A stretch of 13,638 nucleotides of DNA from Savagea sp. (lineage in GTDB: Bacteria; Bacillota; Bacilli; Bacillales_A; Planococcaceae), in assembly GCA_030152265.1 (NCBI GenBank), contig JASLHQ010000111.1, forward strand, positions 1 to 13,638. Direction: 5' to 3'. The notes below the pieces were generated by a model. It saw only the letters and a program-made list of their open reading frames with translations, did no database searches and was not told the origin of the DNA. The translations under genes were made by a program, and so were the position numbers. Shown here piece by piece: positions 6,217 to 13,378 of the stretch. Each line of letters opens with the position of its first letter. Positions within the stretch are counted from its first letter, which is position 1.

Positions 6217-7271
6217 AAGCTGTTCAACTATTTATAAAAGAACATGTGCCACTCGTTTTATTCCAATGCGGATTGCTCGGGTTCATTTTGTTATTGTATT
6301 GGCTCGATGGATTCCGTGACGTTTATACAGCGGCTTACGCATTCATACTCGGCATCGTCTTTACGTTCGCCTTTTTGCTTGCGAAATACATTTTACGACG
6401 CAATTTTTACACGAAAATTGTCGAAAAACCAGCTCATATGGAAGATTTATTAATTCGTCATTCGACGACTCCTGAACATTTAGCGACGACGCAATTTATG
6501 CGCAAATCGTACCGCCTTTATCAAGGGGAAGTACAACAATTATACGCAGCGCAAAGTCGCCAACTTCATTTCATTAACCAATGGGTACATCAAATGAAGA
6601 CGCCAATTTCTGTGACGAGTTTGTTGTTACAACAGGAAGAAATTAATATAAAAAGCATCCAAGAAGAACTCGATAAAATGCAGCGCGGTTTGGAAGCGGT
6701 GCTCGTTCACGCGCGTCTCGATACGTTCGAGGAAGATATGCGCATTGAAGCGGTGCCGTTACGCCAACTCGTCCAAGGAGTTATTTCAGAACATAAACGT
6801 TTATTCATTACGAACGGTGTATTTCCAGTCGTCGATATTGACGAATCGATCGTCGTCGCGACTGATGTGAAATGGATTAAAATCGTCTTCGCACAATTTG
6901 TGACGAACGCGGTGAAATATACGTTTGAAAAAGGGAAAAAAGTGTACTTTTCAGCTGAACAAACAGCGGAAAAGGTTAGCTTCTCTGTACGAGATGAGGG
7001 AATCGGTATTCCACAGTCTGACATTAATCGTATTAAAAAACCGTTTTTCACTGGAGAAAACGGCAGGTTAACAGGAGAGTCGACGGGAATGGGATTGTAC
7101 ATTGCCGCGGAAGTGTGCGAACGTTTAGGACATACTTTTCATGTAGAATCAGAAGTCGGTATCGGTACGACGATGACGATCGACTTTACAGTGGAGCGGA
7201 AGGAGGAGCGCACAGATGGAGAAGAAGACAGTCGTGAAATTACAAGAGATCACGAAAATTTACGAGAGTAA
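6213..7271 (+). CDS. Intramembrane-sensing histidine kinase (BceS/PsdS-like)
   Basis: This membrane kinase of 352 residues is the short BceS-type. Two transmembrane helices (about 12-30 and 37-59) are joined by only a handful of residues (LDGFRDVY), so it has no extracellular sensor domain. Such kinases sense through the cognate BceAB-type transporter, here encoded next. The phosphoacceptor is His126 in NQWVHQMKTPISV. The ATPase domain shows the N box around Asn232 (FVTNAVKYT), DEGIGIP at 261-267 and the glycine-rich GMGLYIAAEV from 292. The last roughly 24 residues (ERKEERTDGEEDSREITRDHENLRE) are highly charged and encoded by DNA that also holds the next gene's ribosome-binding site and first codons: a 56-base overlap. 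This tail is probably not part of the conserved kinase fold. The start overlaps the regulator's stop, implying coupled translation. Confidence 0.92.
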   Translation: MKAVQLFIKEHVPLVLFQCGLLGFILLLYWLDGFRDVYTAAYAFILGIVFTFAFLLAKYILRRNFYTKIVEKPAHMEDLLIRHSTTPEHLATTQFMRKSYRLYQGEVQQLYAAQSRQLHFINQWVHQMKTPISVTSLLLQQEEINIKSIQEELDKMQRGLEAVLVHARLDTFEEDMRIEAVPLRQLVQGVISEHKRLFITNGVFPVVDIDESIVVATDVKWIKIVFAQFVTNAVKYTFEKGKKVYFSAEQTAEKVSFSVRDEGIGIPQSDINRIKKPFFTGENGRLTGESTGMGLYIAAEVCERLGHTFHVESEVGIGTTMTIDFTVERKEERTDGEEDSREITRDHENLRE

Positions 7272-8004
7272 AGTGATGCACCGCGCGCTCAATCGGCTCG
7301 ATTTTGAAGCGAAAGAAGGCGAGTTTATCGCCATTATGGGACCGTCTGGGAGTGGGAAAACGACGTTGTTAAACATCATATCAACGGTCGATGAACCGAC
7401 ATATGGCACGGTCGAAATTGACGGCATTAACCCTGAACAGTTGTCGGAAGAAGAATTAGCGATTTTTCGCCGGAGACAATTCGGCTTCGTCTTCCAAGAA
7501 ATTCATTTACTTCAAATGTTATCGGTAGAAGAAAATATCGTCTTGCCGTTGACGCTCGATGCAAAACCGGTTGACGAAATGGAAAAGCGACTCGCTCGTG
7601 TTTCGGAAGCGCTCGACTTGGATGAAATTTTACAAAGAAGACCGCACGAATTATCCGGAGGCCAAGCGCAGCGAACGGCTATCGCAAGAGCGCTCATTCA
7701 CCGTCCGAAGCTCATTTTAGCCGATGAACCGACCGGGAATTTAGATTCGAAGTCAGCTCGCGACGTACTGGAGTTGTTGACGGCAATTAACGAACGGGAG
7801 AAGACGACGATGATTATGGTGACGCACGATCCAGTTGCGGCAAGTTATTGCGACCGTGTCTTGTTCATTAAAGACGGTGAATTTTTCAATGAAATTTATC
7901 GCGACGTCAATCGTCAAACGTTTTTCCAACGCATTTTGAACGTTTTATCATTGCTCGGTGGCAATGTGCACGATTTACGGACGATTCCAGGTGATTTCCG
8001 ATGA
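7216..8004 (+). CDS. ABC transporter ATPase, BceA-type peptide-detoxification subunit
   Basis: This cytosolic ATPase of 262 residues belongs to the MacB/LolD-like class and energises the permease that follows. All catalytic motifs are intact: Walker A GPSGSGKTT (42-50), Q-loop Gln94 (FGFVFQEIHLL), signature LSGGQ (146-150), Walker B LILADE (166-171) with D-loop GNLDS, and switch His204 (MVTHDP). In Bce-type modules the pair both removes peptide antibiotics from their membrane targets and signals flux to the kinase. The start at 7216 is firm because AAGGAGG (7200-7206) precedes it by nine bases, although that places it 56 bases inside the kinase frame. The last roughly 25 residues (LNVLSLLGGNVHDLRTIPGDFR) extend past the usual core. 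Its stop overlaps the permease start by four bases. Confidence 0.93.
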   Translation: MEKKTVVKLQEITKIYESKVMHRALNRLDFEAKEGEFIAIMGPSGSGKTTLLNIISTVDEPTYGTVEIDGINPEQLSEEELAIFRRRQFGFVFQEIHLLQMLSVEENIVLPLTLDAKPVDEMEKRLARVSEALDLDEILQRRPHELSGGQAQRTAIARALIHRPKLILADEPTGNLDSKSARDVLELLTAINEREKTTMIMVTHDPVAASYCDRVLFIKDGEFFNEIYRDVNRQTFFQRILNVLSLLGGNVHDLRTIPGDFR

Positions 8005-9923
8005 CATTTCGCCAGTTTGCTTATCGGAACGTCATACGGAACCGACGCATTTACGCTGCCTTCTTTATGGCGAGTGTTTTTTCCGTCATGGTGTTCTTTT
8101 TATATTCGATGTTGTTATTCCATCCGTCGATCGAAGATAGCTTTTTACAAGAAATTGCCTTCGTCGGTATGGGATTAGCGGAAGTGACATTATACGTCTT
8201 TACGCTCTTTTTCTTATTTTATTCGATGCGTGCCTTTTTACAGGCGCGTTCAAAAGAGTTCGGTATTTTAATTCATCTCGGTATGGCAAAAAAACAACTG
8301 TCGAAGCTCATTTTTTTAGAGACGATGTTAATTGGAGCGTCAGCGATTGGTGTCGGGACGTTTCTCGGGTTTTTATTTTCAAAGTTTTTCTTCATGATCG
8401 TCCGGGAAATCGTCCGTCTGCCCGCCCTTCCTTTTTACTTCGCTTGGCAACCGTTCGCGTTAACGGTCGGGGCTTTTTTAAGTTTATTTGCGATCATCGC
8501 ATTTATCGCACCGTCGTTCATCCGTACAGAGCGCATCGAAGACTTATTAGATGAAGTCGATCATCAAACGACGACACATTCGACGGCTCGTGCGTATCTC
8601 GGGATGTTTTTATTAGCGTCAGCTTATGCATCAGCTGCGCTCACGAATGACGTGCTCGTCATCGGGCTCATCTTTTTATTACCGCCGATTGCAACGCTCG
8701 GGACGTATTACTTTTTCACAGACTCGTTACCGTTTTTGTTTGAATTGTTACGTTCGCGCAAGTCGCTCTATTGGCGTCATTTTAACTTGTTGTCTATTAA
8801 TGAAGGAATCGCTCGTTTAAAAGAGAATGCACGCATGTTTTTCATCGTTACAATCGTTTCAACGATCGCGTTCATGTCCGTCGGGATACTCGCCTCTCTT
8901 ACGTCATTCGCTTCGCAATATCGCGAAGTGAATCCGCTCGGAATCGTCTACAAAAGTGAACCGGACAATCCGTTCGAATACGCACATGTGACGATGTTAG
9001 AAGAAGAATTGGCGGAAGAGGAAATCGGTTATACACTCGTTCCGTTCACCGTTTTGAAACAGACATCTTCCATGACGTCACATGATGTTTTCATTTTAAA
9101 AGAGAGTGATGTGAACACTTTAGCGCGTGCATCGTATACGATGCCTCTCCAATTAGAAGAAGGGGAAGCGAGATTTTTACCAGCGACCGCAACGGCAGCA
9201 CAACGTTTAGATAAGCGAGTGACGCATACAGAGTTAATGCCGAGTCAACTGCCGGTGACAATCTCTGGCGTATACGGCAGTCATCTTTTTCCCGCGAATG
9301 CGCACGGTTTAAATGCGATCATTTTAAACGATTACGACTATGACCGCATCCGTTCGGAAGTGCCGAAAGAACAAGCAGTCGTCTATACGTATTACGCATT
9401 CCACATCGACGAATGGCAAGAGACGACAGGTATCGGCACAGTATTATCTGGCATCGTGAGCGGTTCCGTCGTCAACAATACGTATATTCCGTTCACTTTT
9501 GAAAACCCAGGCGCGAACTATTCGATTTTACGGACGACGTTCTCACTATTACTCTTTATCGGTTTACTGTTAGCGGGTGTGCTCTTTTTAGCAGCAGGAA
9601 GTTTCATTTACTTCAAATTGTACACATCGCTCGAACGAGATAAAGCGGAGTTCGATGTGTTGAGAAGGCTCGGCATGACAGACCGAGAGTTTAAACGAAT
9701 CGTCAATCGTCAATTAATGCCGCAATTTTTCTTCCCGTGGGGCGTCGCTTTACTGCATAGTGCATTTGCATTTATGTCGCTACAAGTCATTTGGGACGTG
9801 CTTGCGGAAATTTCGATTGCGAAGGAAATGTTTATCGTCCTCGCAGGCTTTACGATTTTGCAGTTCGTGTACTTTTATTTGATTCGTTGGCGTTACTTAT
9901 CACACGTACGCTCCTCATCTTGA
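8001..9923 (+). CDS. BceB-type ABC permease (FtsX-like, antimicrobial peptide resistance)
   Basis: This integral membrane protein of 640 residues is the usual BceB/PsdB/VraG size. A first helix (about 19-41) is followed by a second near 55-77 and helices around 108-131 and 149-171. More follow between roughly 200 and 305. A long soluble stretch from about 306 to 512 has few hydrophobic runs; this is the large extracellular domain of the family that determines peptide specificity. The last three helices lie at about 520-545, 575-600 and 608-632. Two FtsX-type segments are seen: SKEFGILIHLGMAKKQLSKLIFLET near 85-109 and KAEFDVLRRLGMTDREFKRIVNRQL near 545-570, the repeated coupling-helix regions. 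The protein completes a sensing-transport complex with the kinase. Substrate is unknown. Its final codons form half of a terminator stem. Confidence 0.92.
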   Translation: MTFRQFAYRNVIRNRRIYAAFFMASVFSVMVFFLYSMLLFHPSIEDSFLQEIAFVGMGLAEVTLYVFTLFFLFYSMRAFLQARSKEFGILIHLGMAKKQLSKLIFLETMLIGASAIGVGTFLGFLFSKFFFMIVREIVRLPALPFYFAWQPFALTVGAFLSLFAIIAFIAPSFIRTERIEDLLDEVDHQTTTHSTARAYLGMFLLASAYASAALTNDVLVIGLIFLLPPIATLGTYYFFTDSLPFLFELLRSRKSLYWRHFNLLSINEGIARLKENARMFFIVTIVSTIAFMSVGILASLTSFASQYREVNPLGIVYKSEPDNPFEYAHVTMLEEELAEEEIGYTLVPFTVLKQTSSMTSHDVFILKESDVNTLARASYTMPLQLEEGEARFLPATATAAQRLDKRVTHTELMPSQLPVTISGVYGSHLFPANAHGLNAIILNDYDYDRIRSEVPKEQAVVYTYYAFHIDEWQETTGIGTVLSGIVSGSVVNNTYIPFTFENPGANYSILRTTFSLLLFIGLLLAGVLFLAAGSFIYFKLYTSLERDKAEFDVLRRLGMTDREFKRIVNRQLMPQFFFPWGVALLHSAFAFMSLQVIWDVLAEISIAKEMFIVLAGFTILQFVYFYLIRWRYLSHVRSSS

Positions 9924-9946
9924 TGAGAAAAGGGGCGTACTTTTTT
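9906..9946 (+). terminator. Terminator of the four-gene operon, overlapping the permease stop
   Basis: GTACGCTCC (9906-9914) pairs with GGGGCGTAC (9932-9940), nine pairs with one wobble, capped by a small TCAT/ATGA inner stem and followed by six T residues (9941-9946). The 5' arm lies inside the last six permease codons and the TGA (9921-9923) sits in the loop region, so a terminating ribosome would mask the hairpin. Confidence 0.85.
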
Positions 9947-10006
9947 AGTGTAAAAGACAAAAATATAGTTTATGTGAGAAAAAAGAAGGTAAGAGACATA
10001 AAGAAG

Positions 10007-10035
10007 TTGTCACGATGTTACTTTTTGGATATAAT
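10007..10035 (+). promoter_or_regulatory. lcfB sigma-A promoter
   Basis: TTGTCA (10007-10012) and TATAAT (10030-10035) are separated by 17 bases, eleven of twelve positions matching consensus. The predicted start is near 10042. This is the strongest promoter in the window. Confidence 0.85.
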
Positions 10036-10046
10036 GAAGGGAGAAA

Positions 10047-10064
10047 CGAATGAACAATCATTCA
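10047..10064. promoter_or_regulatory. FadR-type operator controlling lcfB
   Basis: CGAATGAACAATCATTCA matches the Bacillus FadR consensus TGAATGAMTANTCATTCW, as I recall it, with two mismatches. Its half-sites GAATGA/TCATTC form a perfect inverted repeat with a four-base spacer. It lies a few bases after the predicted transcription start, a classical roadblock position. FadR is a TetR-family repressor released by long-chain acyl-CoA, and lcfB belongs to the Bacillus subtilis FadR regulon. Confidence 0.8.
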
Positions 10065-10087
10065 TTTTTACAAGGAGGGTGATGGAA

Positions 10088-11659
10088 GTGAATTTAATCG
10101 ATTCAGTACATGAGCGTGCGTTGCAACAGCCAGAGCGAATTGCCTTTGAATTTTTGGGGAAGAAAACATCATATGGCGAATTTGACGGAGCGGTTGCACG
10201 TTTCGCTTATGCATTACAAGAGCAAGGTGTAAAACGTGGTGACCACGTCGCACTACTCGTCGGAAATACCCCACATTTCTTAGTGACGATGTATGCGGCA
10301 TGGCGAATTGGAGCAGTTGTCGTACCTGTGAACCCCATTTATACAGCGAATGAAATCGCGTATATCGTTCAAAATAGTGACGCTACTGTCATGGTCGCAC
10401 TTGACCAGTTGTTCCCATTATTCCAACAGCGTCAAGTATTATTCCCGAAAGTAGAAACACTCATCGTCTGTGAGACGGATGAAGCGTCGACGAAACAATG
10501 TACCCAATTGGAAGATCGCGCGTATTTCTTTAATGATTTAATGAAGGTGGACGGAGCGGTGACAGAAGTTCTTGATATTGACAAAGATGAAACCGCTGTC
10601 ATTTTGTACACGTCAGGAACGTCAGGACAACCGAAAGGCGCGATGTTGACGCACGAGAACGTTTACTCGAACGCGTGTGATATCGGCGTCTATTTAAAGA
10701 TGGTTCCAGAAGATCGCGTCATTGCGACGTTGCCGATTTTCCACGTTTTCGCATTGACGGTTGTCGTCAACGCTCCACTTTTAAAAGGCGCGACGATTAT
10801 TTTAGTACCGAAGTTTAGCCCGAAAGAAATTTTCCGCATCATTCGTGAAGAGAAAGCGACGGTATTCGCAGGAGTACCGACGATGTACAACTTCCTCTAC
10901 CAATATGAAGACGGAACGAAAGAAGATTACGAATCGATTCGTCTTTCCATTTCAGGCGGAGCGTCACTTCCTGTCGCTCTACTTCACAATTTTGAGAAAA
11001 AGTTCGACACTCGTATTTCAGAAGGTTACGGTTTATCAGAAGCATCTCCTGTCACGTGCTTTAACCCGATCGACCGCGAACGTGTGCCAGGCTCGATCGG
11101 ACTTTCAATCGTCAACGTCGAAAATAAAGTTGTCGACCACGAAGGCAATGAAGTACCGAAAGGCGAAGTCGGAGAATTGATCGTACGCGGACCGAACGTC
11201 ATGAAAGGGTACTACAAAATGCCGGAAGAAACAGCGATCGCTTTGCGCGACGGTTGGCTGTATACAGGCGACATGGCGCGTGAAGACGAAGAAGGATACT
11301 TCTACATCGTCGACCGTAAAAAAGATATGATCATCGTCGGCGGATTTAATGTCTACCCGCGTGAAGTAGAAGAAGTATTTTACGAACATCCAGAAGTCGT
11401 CGAATGTGCGGTTATCGGTGTTCCGGATGACGATTTCGGAGAACAAGTTCAAGCATACGTCGTCGTGAAGCAAGGAAGCGACTTAGACGAAAATGATTTA
11501 CTAGAATATTGTAAAAACCATTTAGTGAAGTACAAAGTTCCTTCTGTCATTCACTTCTCAGAAGAATTACCGAAAAATGCGACAGGTAAAATTTTACGTC
11601 GCAGCTTACGTGACCGCGTCGTAAAACGAATCGAAGCATTGCGTGCAAAGCGTAAATAA
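10088..11659 (+). CDS. lcfB: Long-chain fatty acid--CoA ligase, GTG start
   Basis: LcfB activates long-chain fatty acids with ATP and CoA to acyl-CoA for beta-oxidation. The product has 523 residues, close to the length of Bacillus subtilis LcfB, which it resembles throughout. Adenylate-forming motifs are intact: P-loop YTSGTSGQPKG (174-184), PTMYNFLYQYEDG, YGLSEASPVTCFNP (from 314), YTGD (392-395), DRKKDMIIVGGFNVYPREVEE (409-429) and the C-terminal catalytic Lys501 in PKNATGK. The start is the GTG at 10088: AAGGAGG (10072-10078) is nine bases away and the product begins MNLIDSV, like the family's MNL start. An ATG at 10082 lies only three bases from that site. Longer in-frame extension would overlap the permease gene, its terminator and the lcfB promoter. 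It is probably monocistronic, bounded by terminators on both sides. Repression by FadR is inferred from the operator. Confidence 0.92.
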   Translation: MNLIDSVHERALQQPERIAFEFLGKKTSYGEFDGAVARFAYALQEQGVKRGDHVALLVGNTPHFLVTMYAAWRIGAVVVPVNPIYTANEIAYIVQNSDATVMVALDQLFPLFQQRQVLFPKVETLIVCETDEASTKQCTQLEDRAYFFNDLMKVDGAVTEVLDIDKDETAVILYTSGTSGQPKGAMLTHENVYSNACDIGVYLKMVPEDRVIATLPIFHVFALTVVVNAPLLKGATIILVPKFSPKEIFRIIREEKATVFAGVPTMYNFLYQYEDGTKEDYESIRLSISGGASLPVALLHNFEKKFDTRISEGYGLSEASPVTCFNPIDRERVPGSIGLSIVNVENKVVDHEGNEVPKGEVGELIVRGPNVMKGYYKMPEETAIALRDGWLYTGDMAREDEEGYFYIVDRKKDMIIVGGFNVYPREVEEVFYEHPEVVECAVIGVPDDDFGEQVQAYVVVKQGSDLDENDLLEYCKNHLVKYKVPSVIHFSEELPKNATGKILRRSLRDRVVKRIEALRAKRK

Positions 11660-11665
11660 AGAGCG

Positions 11666-11698
11666 AAACTAACTCTCGTTAAGGGAGTTAGTTTTTTT
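11666..11698 (+). terminator. lcfB terminator
   Basis: AAACTAACTCTC (11666-11677) pairs with GGGAGTTAGTTT (11683-11694), 12 pairs with one wobble and a five-base loop (GTTAA), running into seven T residues (11692-11698). It starts six bases after the lcfB stop. Confidence 0.92.
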
Positions 11699-11744
11699 CT
11701 GTTACGATTGCTGAAAATTATTCCAAATTATTAGATAATTGATG

Positions 11745-11750
11745 TATAAT
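11745..11750 (+). promoter_or_regulatory. Candidate aspA -10 element
   Basis: A perfect TATAAT lies about 107 bases before the aspA start. The sequence 17-18 bases upstream (TTCCAA/TCCAAA) is a poor -35, so the promoter may be weak or need an activator. Transcription would begin near 11757, giving a leader of about 100 bases. Confidence 0.45.
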
Positions 11751-11770
11751 AGTAAAATCGAAATAAATTG

Positions 11771-11808
11771 GTGAACATTACGTGATGCTAACGAGAAAAA
11801 TGTTACAC
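11771..11808 (+). promoter_or_regulatory. Imperfect dyad in the aspA leader
   Basis: GTGAACATT (11771-11779) pairs with AATGTT-A-CAC (11799-11808) over nine pairs with one bulged A and a 19-base loop. It lies just after the predicted start. No T-tract follows, so it is not a terminator; it could be an operator or an RNA hairpin. I do not recognise a known regulator site. Confidence 0.25.
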
Positions 11809-11856
11809 TAGTGATGACAATTAGAGTTTAAGTGAGGAAGAAGGAATGGTGACGAC

Positions 11857-13290
11857 ATGCAACAAGAAGAGCAATTTCGAATTGAACGAGACTTTTTAGG
11901 AGAGAAACGTGTTCCCGTAGACGCTTACTACGGTATTCAAACGTTACGCGCAGTGGAAAATTTCCCGATTACAGGCTATCGCATTAATCCAGCATTAATC
12001 GAAGGGATTGCGATCGTAAAAAAATCCGCAGCTGAAGCGAACGCAGCGACAGGTCAATTAGACCAAACGATTGCGAACGTCATTATTCAAGCAGCGGACG
12101 AAATTATTCAAGGGCAGTGGCACGATGCGTTTTTAGTCGACCCGATTCAAGGGGGCGCTGGAACGTCTGTCAATATGAATGCGAACGAAGTCATTGCGAA
12201 CCGTGCACTCGAACTTTTAGGAAAAGAAAAAGGTGACTATGCGACAATCAGTCCGAACTCGCACGTCAACATGGCACAATCGACGAACGATGCTTTCCCG
12301 ACAGCAATTCATATCGCCGTCTTAACGAAAATTGAAACATTACTTCAAACGATGGATCGCCTTTACGTAACATTTAAACGTAAAGCGGAAGAGTTTGATG
12401 GCTACTTAAAAATGGGACGTACTCACTTACAAGATGCGGTTCCGATTCGTTTAGGACAAGAATTTTCGGCGTATGCGCGCGTCTTTAAACGCGACATCGA
12501 GCGCATTCACGAGTCACGCAAATATATGTATGACATCAACATGGGTGCGACAGCAGTCGGTACAGGTTTGAACGCGGATCCGAAATATATCGAATACGTC
12601 GCAGAGCGCTTAAGCGCAAATAGCGGCTTCCAACTCAACTCGGCAGAACATCTCGTCGACGCGACGCAAAATACAGACGGTTACGTATACATTTCAGGCG
12701 CGCTTCGTGGCTGTATGGTGAACATGTCGAAAATCGCGAACGACTTACGTTTAATGTCTTCAGGACCACGTACGGGACTTGCGGAAATTACATTGCCACC
12801 ACGTCAACCAGGCTCATCGATCATGCCAGGAAAAGTGAACCCAGTTATGGCGGAAGTGATGAACCAAGTCGCATTCCAAGTGATGGGGAACGACCAGACG
12901 ATCGCTTTATCATCAGAAGCAGGTCAATTCGAATTGAACGTTATGGAGCCGGTACTCGTCTTCAACTTACTGCAGTCGATTGAAATTATGACGAACGTCT
13001 TCAACGTCTTCAATGACTACTGTGTAGACGGTATCGTCGCAAATGTTGAAACGATGCAGGAATATGTCGACCGCAGTATCGGAATCGTCACGGCGATCAA
13101 TCCGCATGTCGGCTATGAAACAGCAGCACAAGTCGCACAAGAAGCGCTTCAAACAGGACGCCCGGTGCGTGACATTTGTGCAGAACGTGGTATTTTAACA
13201 GAATCTGAACTCGATGTCATTTTACATCCGGAAGAAATGACAGAACCAGGAATTTCAGGATCGGAATTGCTGACGAATACACAACGTTAA
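11857..13290 (+). CDS. aspA: Aspartate ammonia-lyase (aspartase)
   Basis: Aspartase reversibly deaminates L-aspartate to fumarate and ammonium as a cytosolic homotetramer, feeding amino-acid carbon into the citric acid cycle. The product has 477 residues, matching bacterial aspartases (468-478). The three superfamily regions are intact: GAGTSVNMNANEVIANRA (100-117) with SPNSHVNMAQSTND (132-145), GRTHLQDAVPIRLGQEF (187-203), and GSSIMPGKVNPVMAEVMNQV (319-338). By alignment with the Bacillus enzyme, Ser320 is the catalytic base and Lys326 contacts substrate. Fumarases share the fold, but FLGEKRVPVDAYYGIQTLRAVENFPITG and the C-terminal sequence favour aspartase. The ATG at 11857 has GAAGGAATGG upstream with a slightly long spacing (about 11 bases from AAGGA). 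The gene has its own promoter region and terminator, and no asparaginase gene adjoins it, unlike the ansAB operon of Bacillus subtilis. Confidence 0.93.
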   Translation: MQQEEQFRIERDFLGEKRVPVDAYYGIQTLRAVENFPITGYRINPALIEGIAIVKKSAAEANAATGQLDQTIANVIIQAADEIIQGQWHDAFLVDPIQGGAGTSVNMNANEVIANRALELLGKEKGDYATISPNSHVNMAQSTNDAFPTAIHIAVLTKIETLLQTMDRLYVTFKRKAEEFDGYLKMGRTHLQDAVPIRLGQEFSAYARVFKRDIERIHESRKYMYDINMGATAVGTGLNADPKYIEYVAERLSANSGFQLNSAEHLVDATQNTDGYVYISGALRGCMVNMSKIANDLRLMSSGPRTGLAEITLPPRQPGSSIMPGKVNPVMAEVMNQVAFQVMGNDQTIALSSEAGQFELNVMEPVLVFNLLQSIEIMTNVFNVFNDYCVDGIVANVETMQEYVDRSIGIVTAINPHVGYETAAQVAQEALQTGRPVRDICAERGILTESELDVILHPEEMTEPGISGSELLTNTQR

Positions 13291-13301
13291 TAAAAATAAA
13301 G

Positions 13302-13337
13302 AAGACTACATTCTCGTTTTGTCAGAATGTAGTCTTT
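13302..13337 (+). terminator. aspA terminator
   Basis: AAGACTACATTCT (13302-13314) pairs perfectly with AGAATGTAGTCTT (13324-13336) over 13 pairs around a nine-base loop, then T-rich sequence (TTTGTCATTGTTTT). It begins 11 bases after the aspA stop. Confidence 0.9.
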
Positions 13338-13378
13338 GTCATTGTTTTATAAAAAATAAATGAAAAAGGGAATGCAAA

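Noticed and set aside
6707..7102. Antisense ORF of 131 codons inside the histidine kinase gene
   Set aside because: The sense frame carries all kinase motifs; the antisense product is serine/threonine-rich without family features.
9791..10087. In-frame upstream extension of the acyl-CoA ligase, adding 99 codons
   Set aside because: It overlaps the permease end, the terminator and the lcfB promoter, has no family similarity, and a GTG at 10088 has ideal ribosome-binding spacing and the family N-terminus.
11105..11473. Antisense ORF of 122 codons inside lcfB
   Set aside because: It is a shadow of the codon pattern of a clear gene; no ribosome-binding site or recognisable domain.
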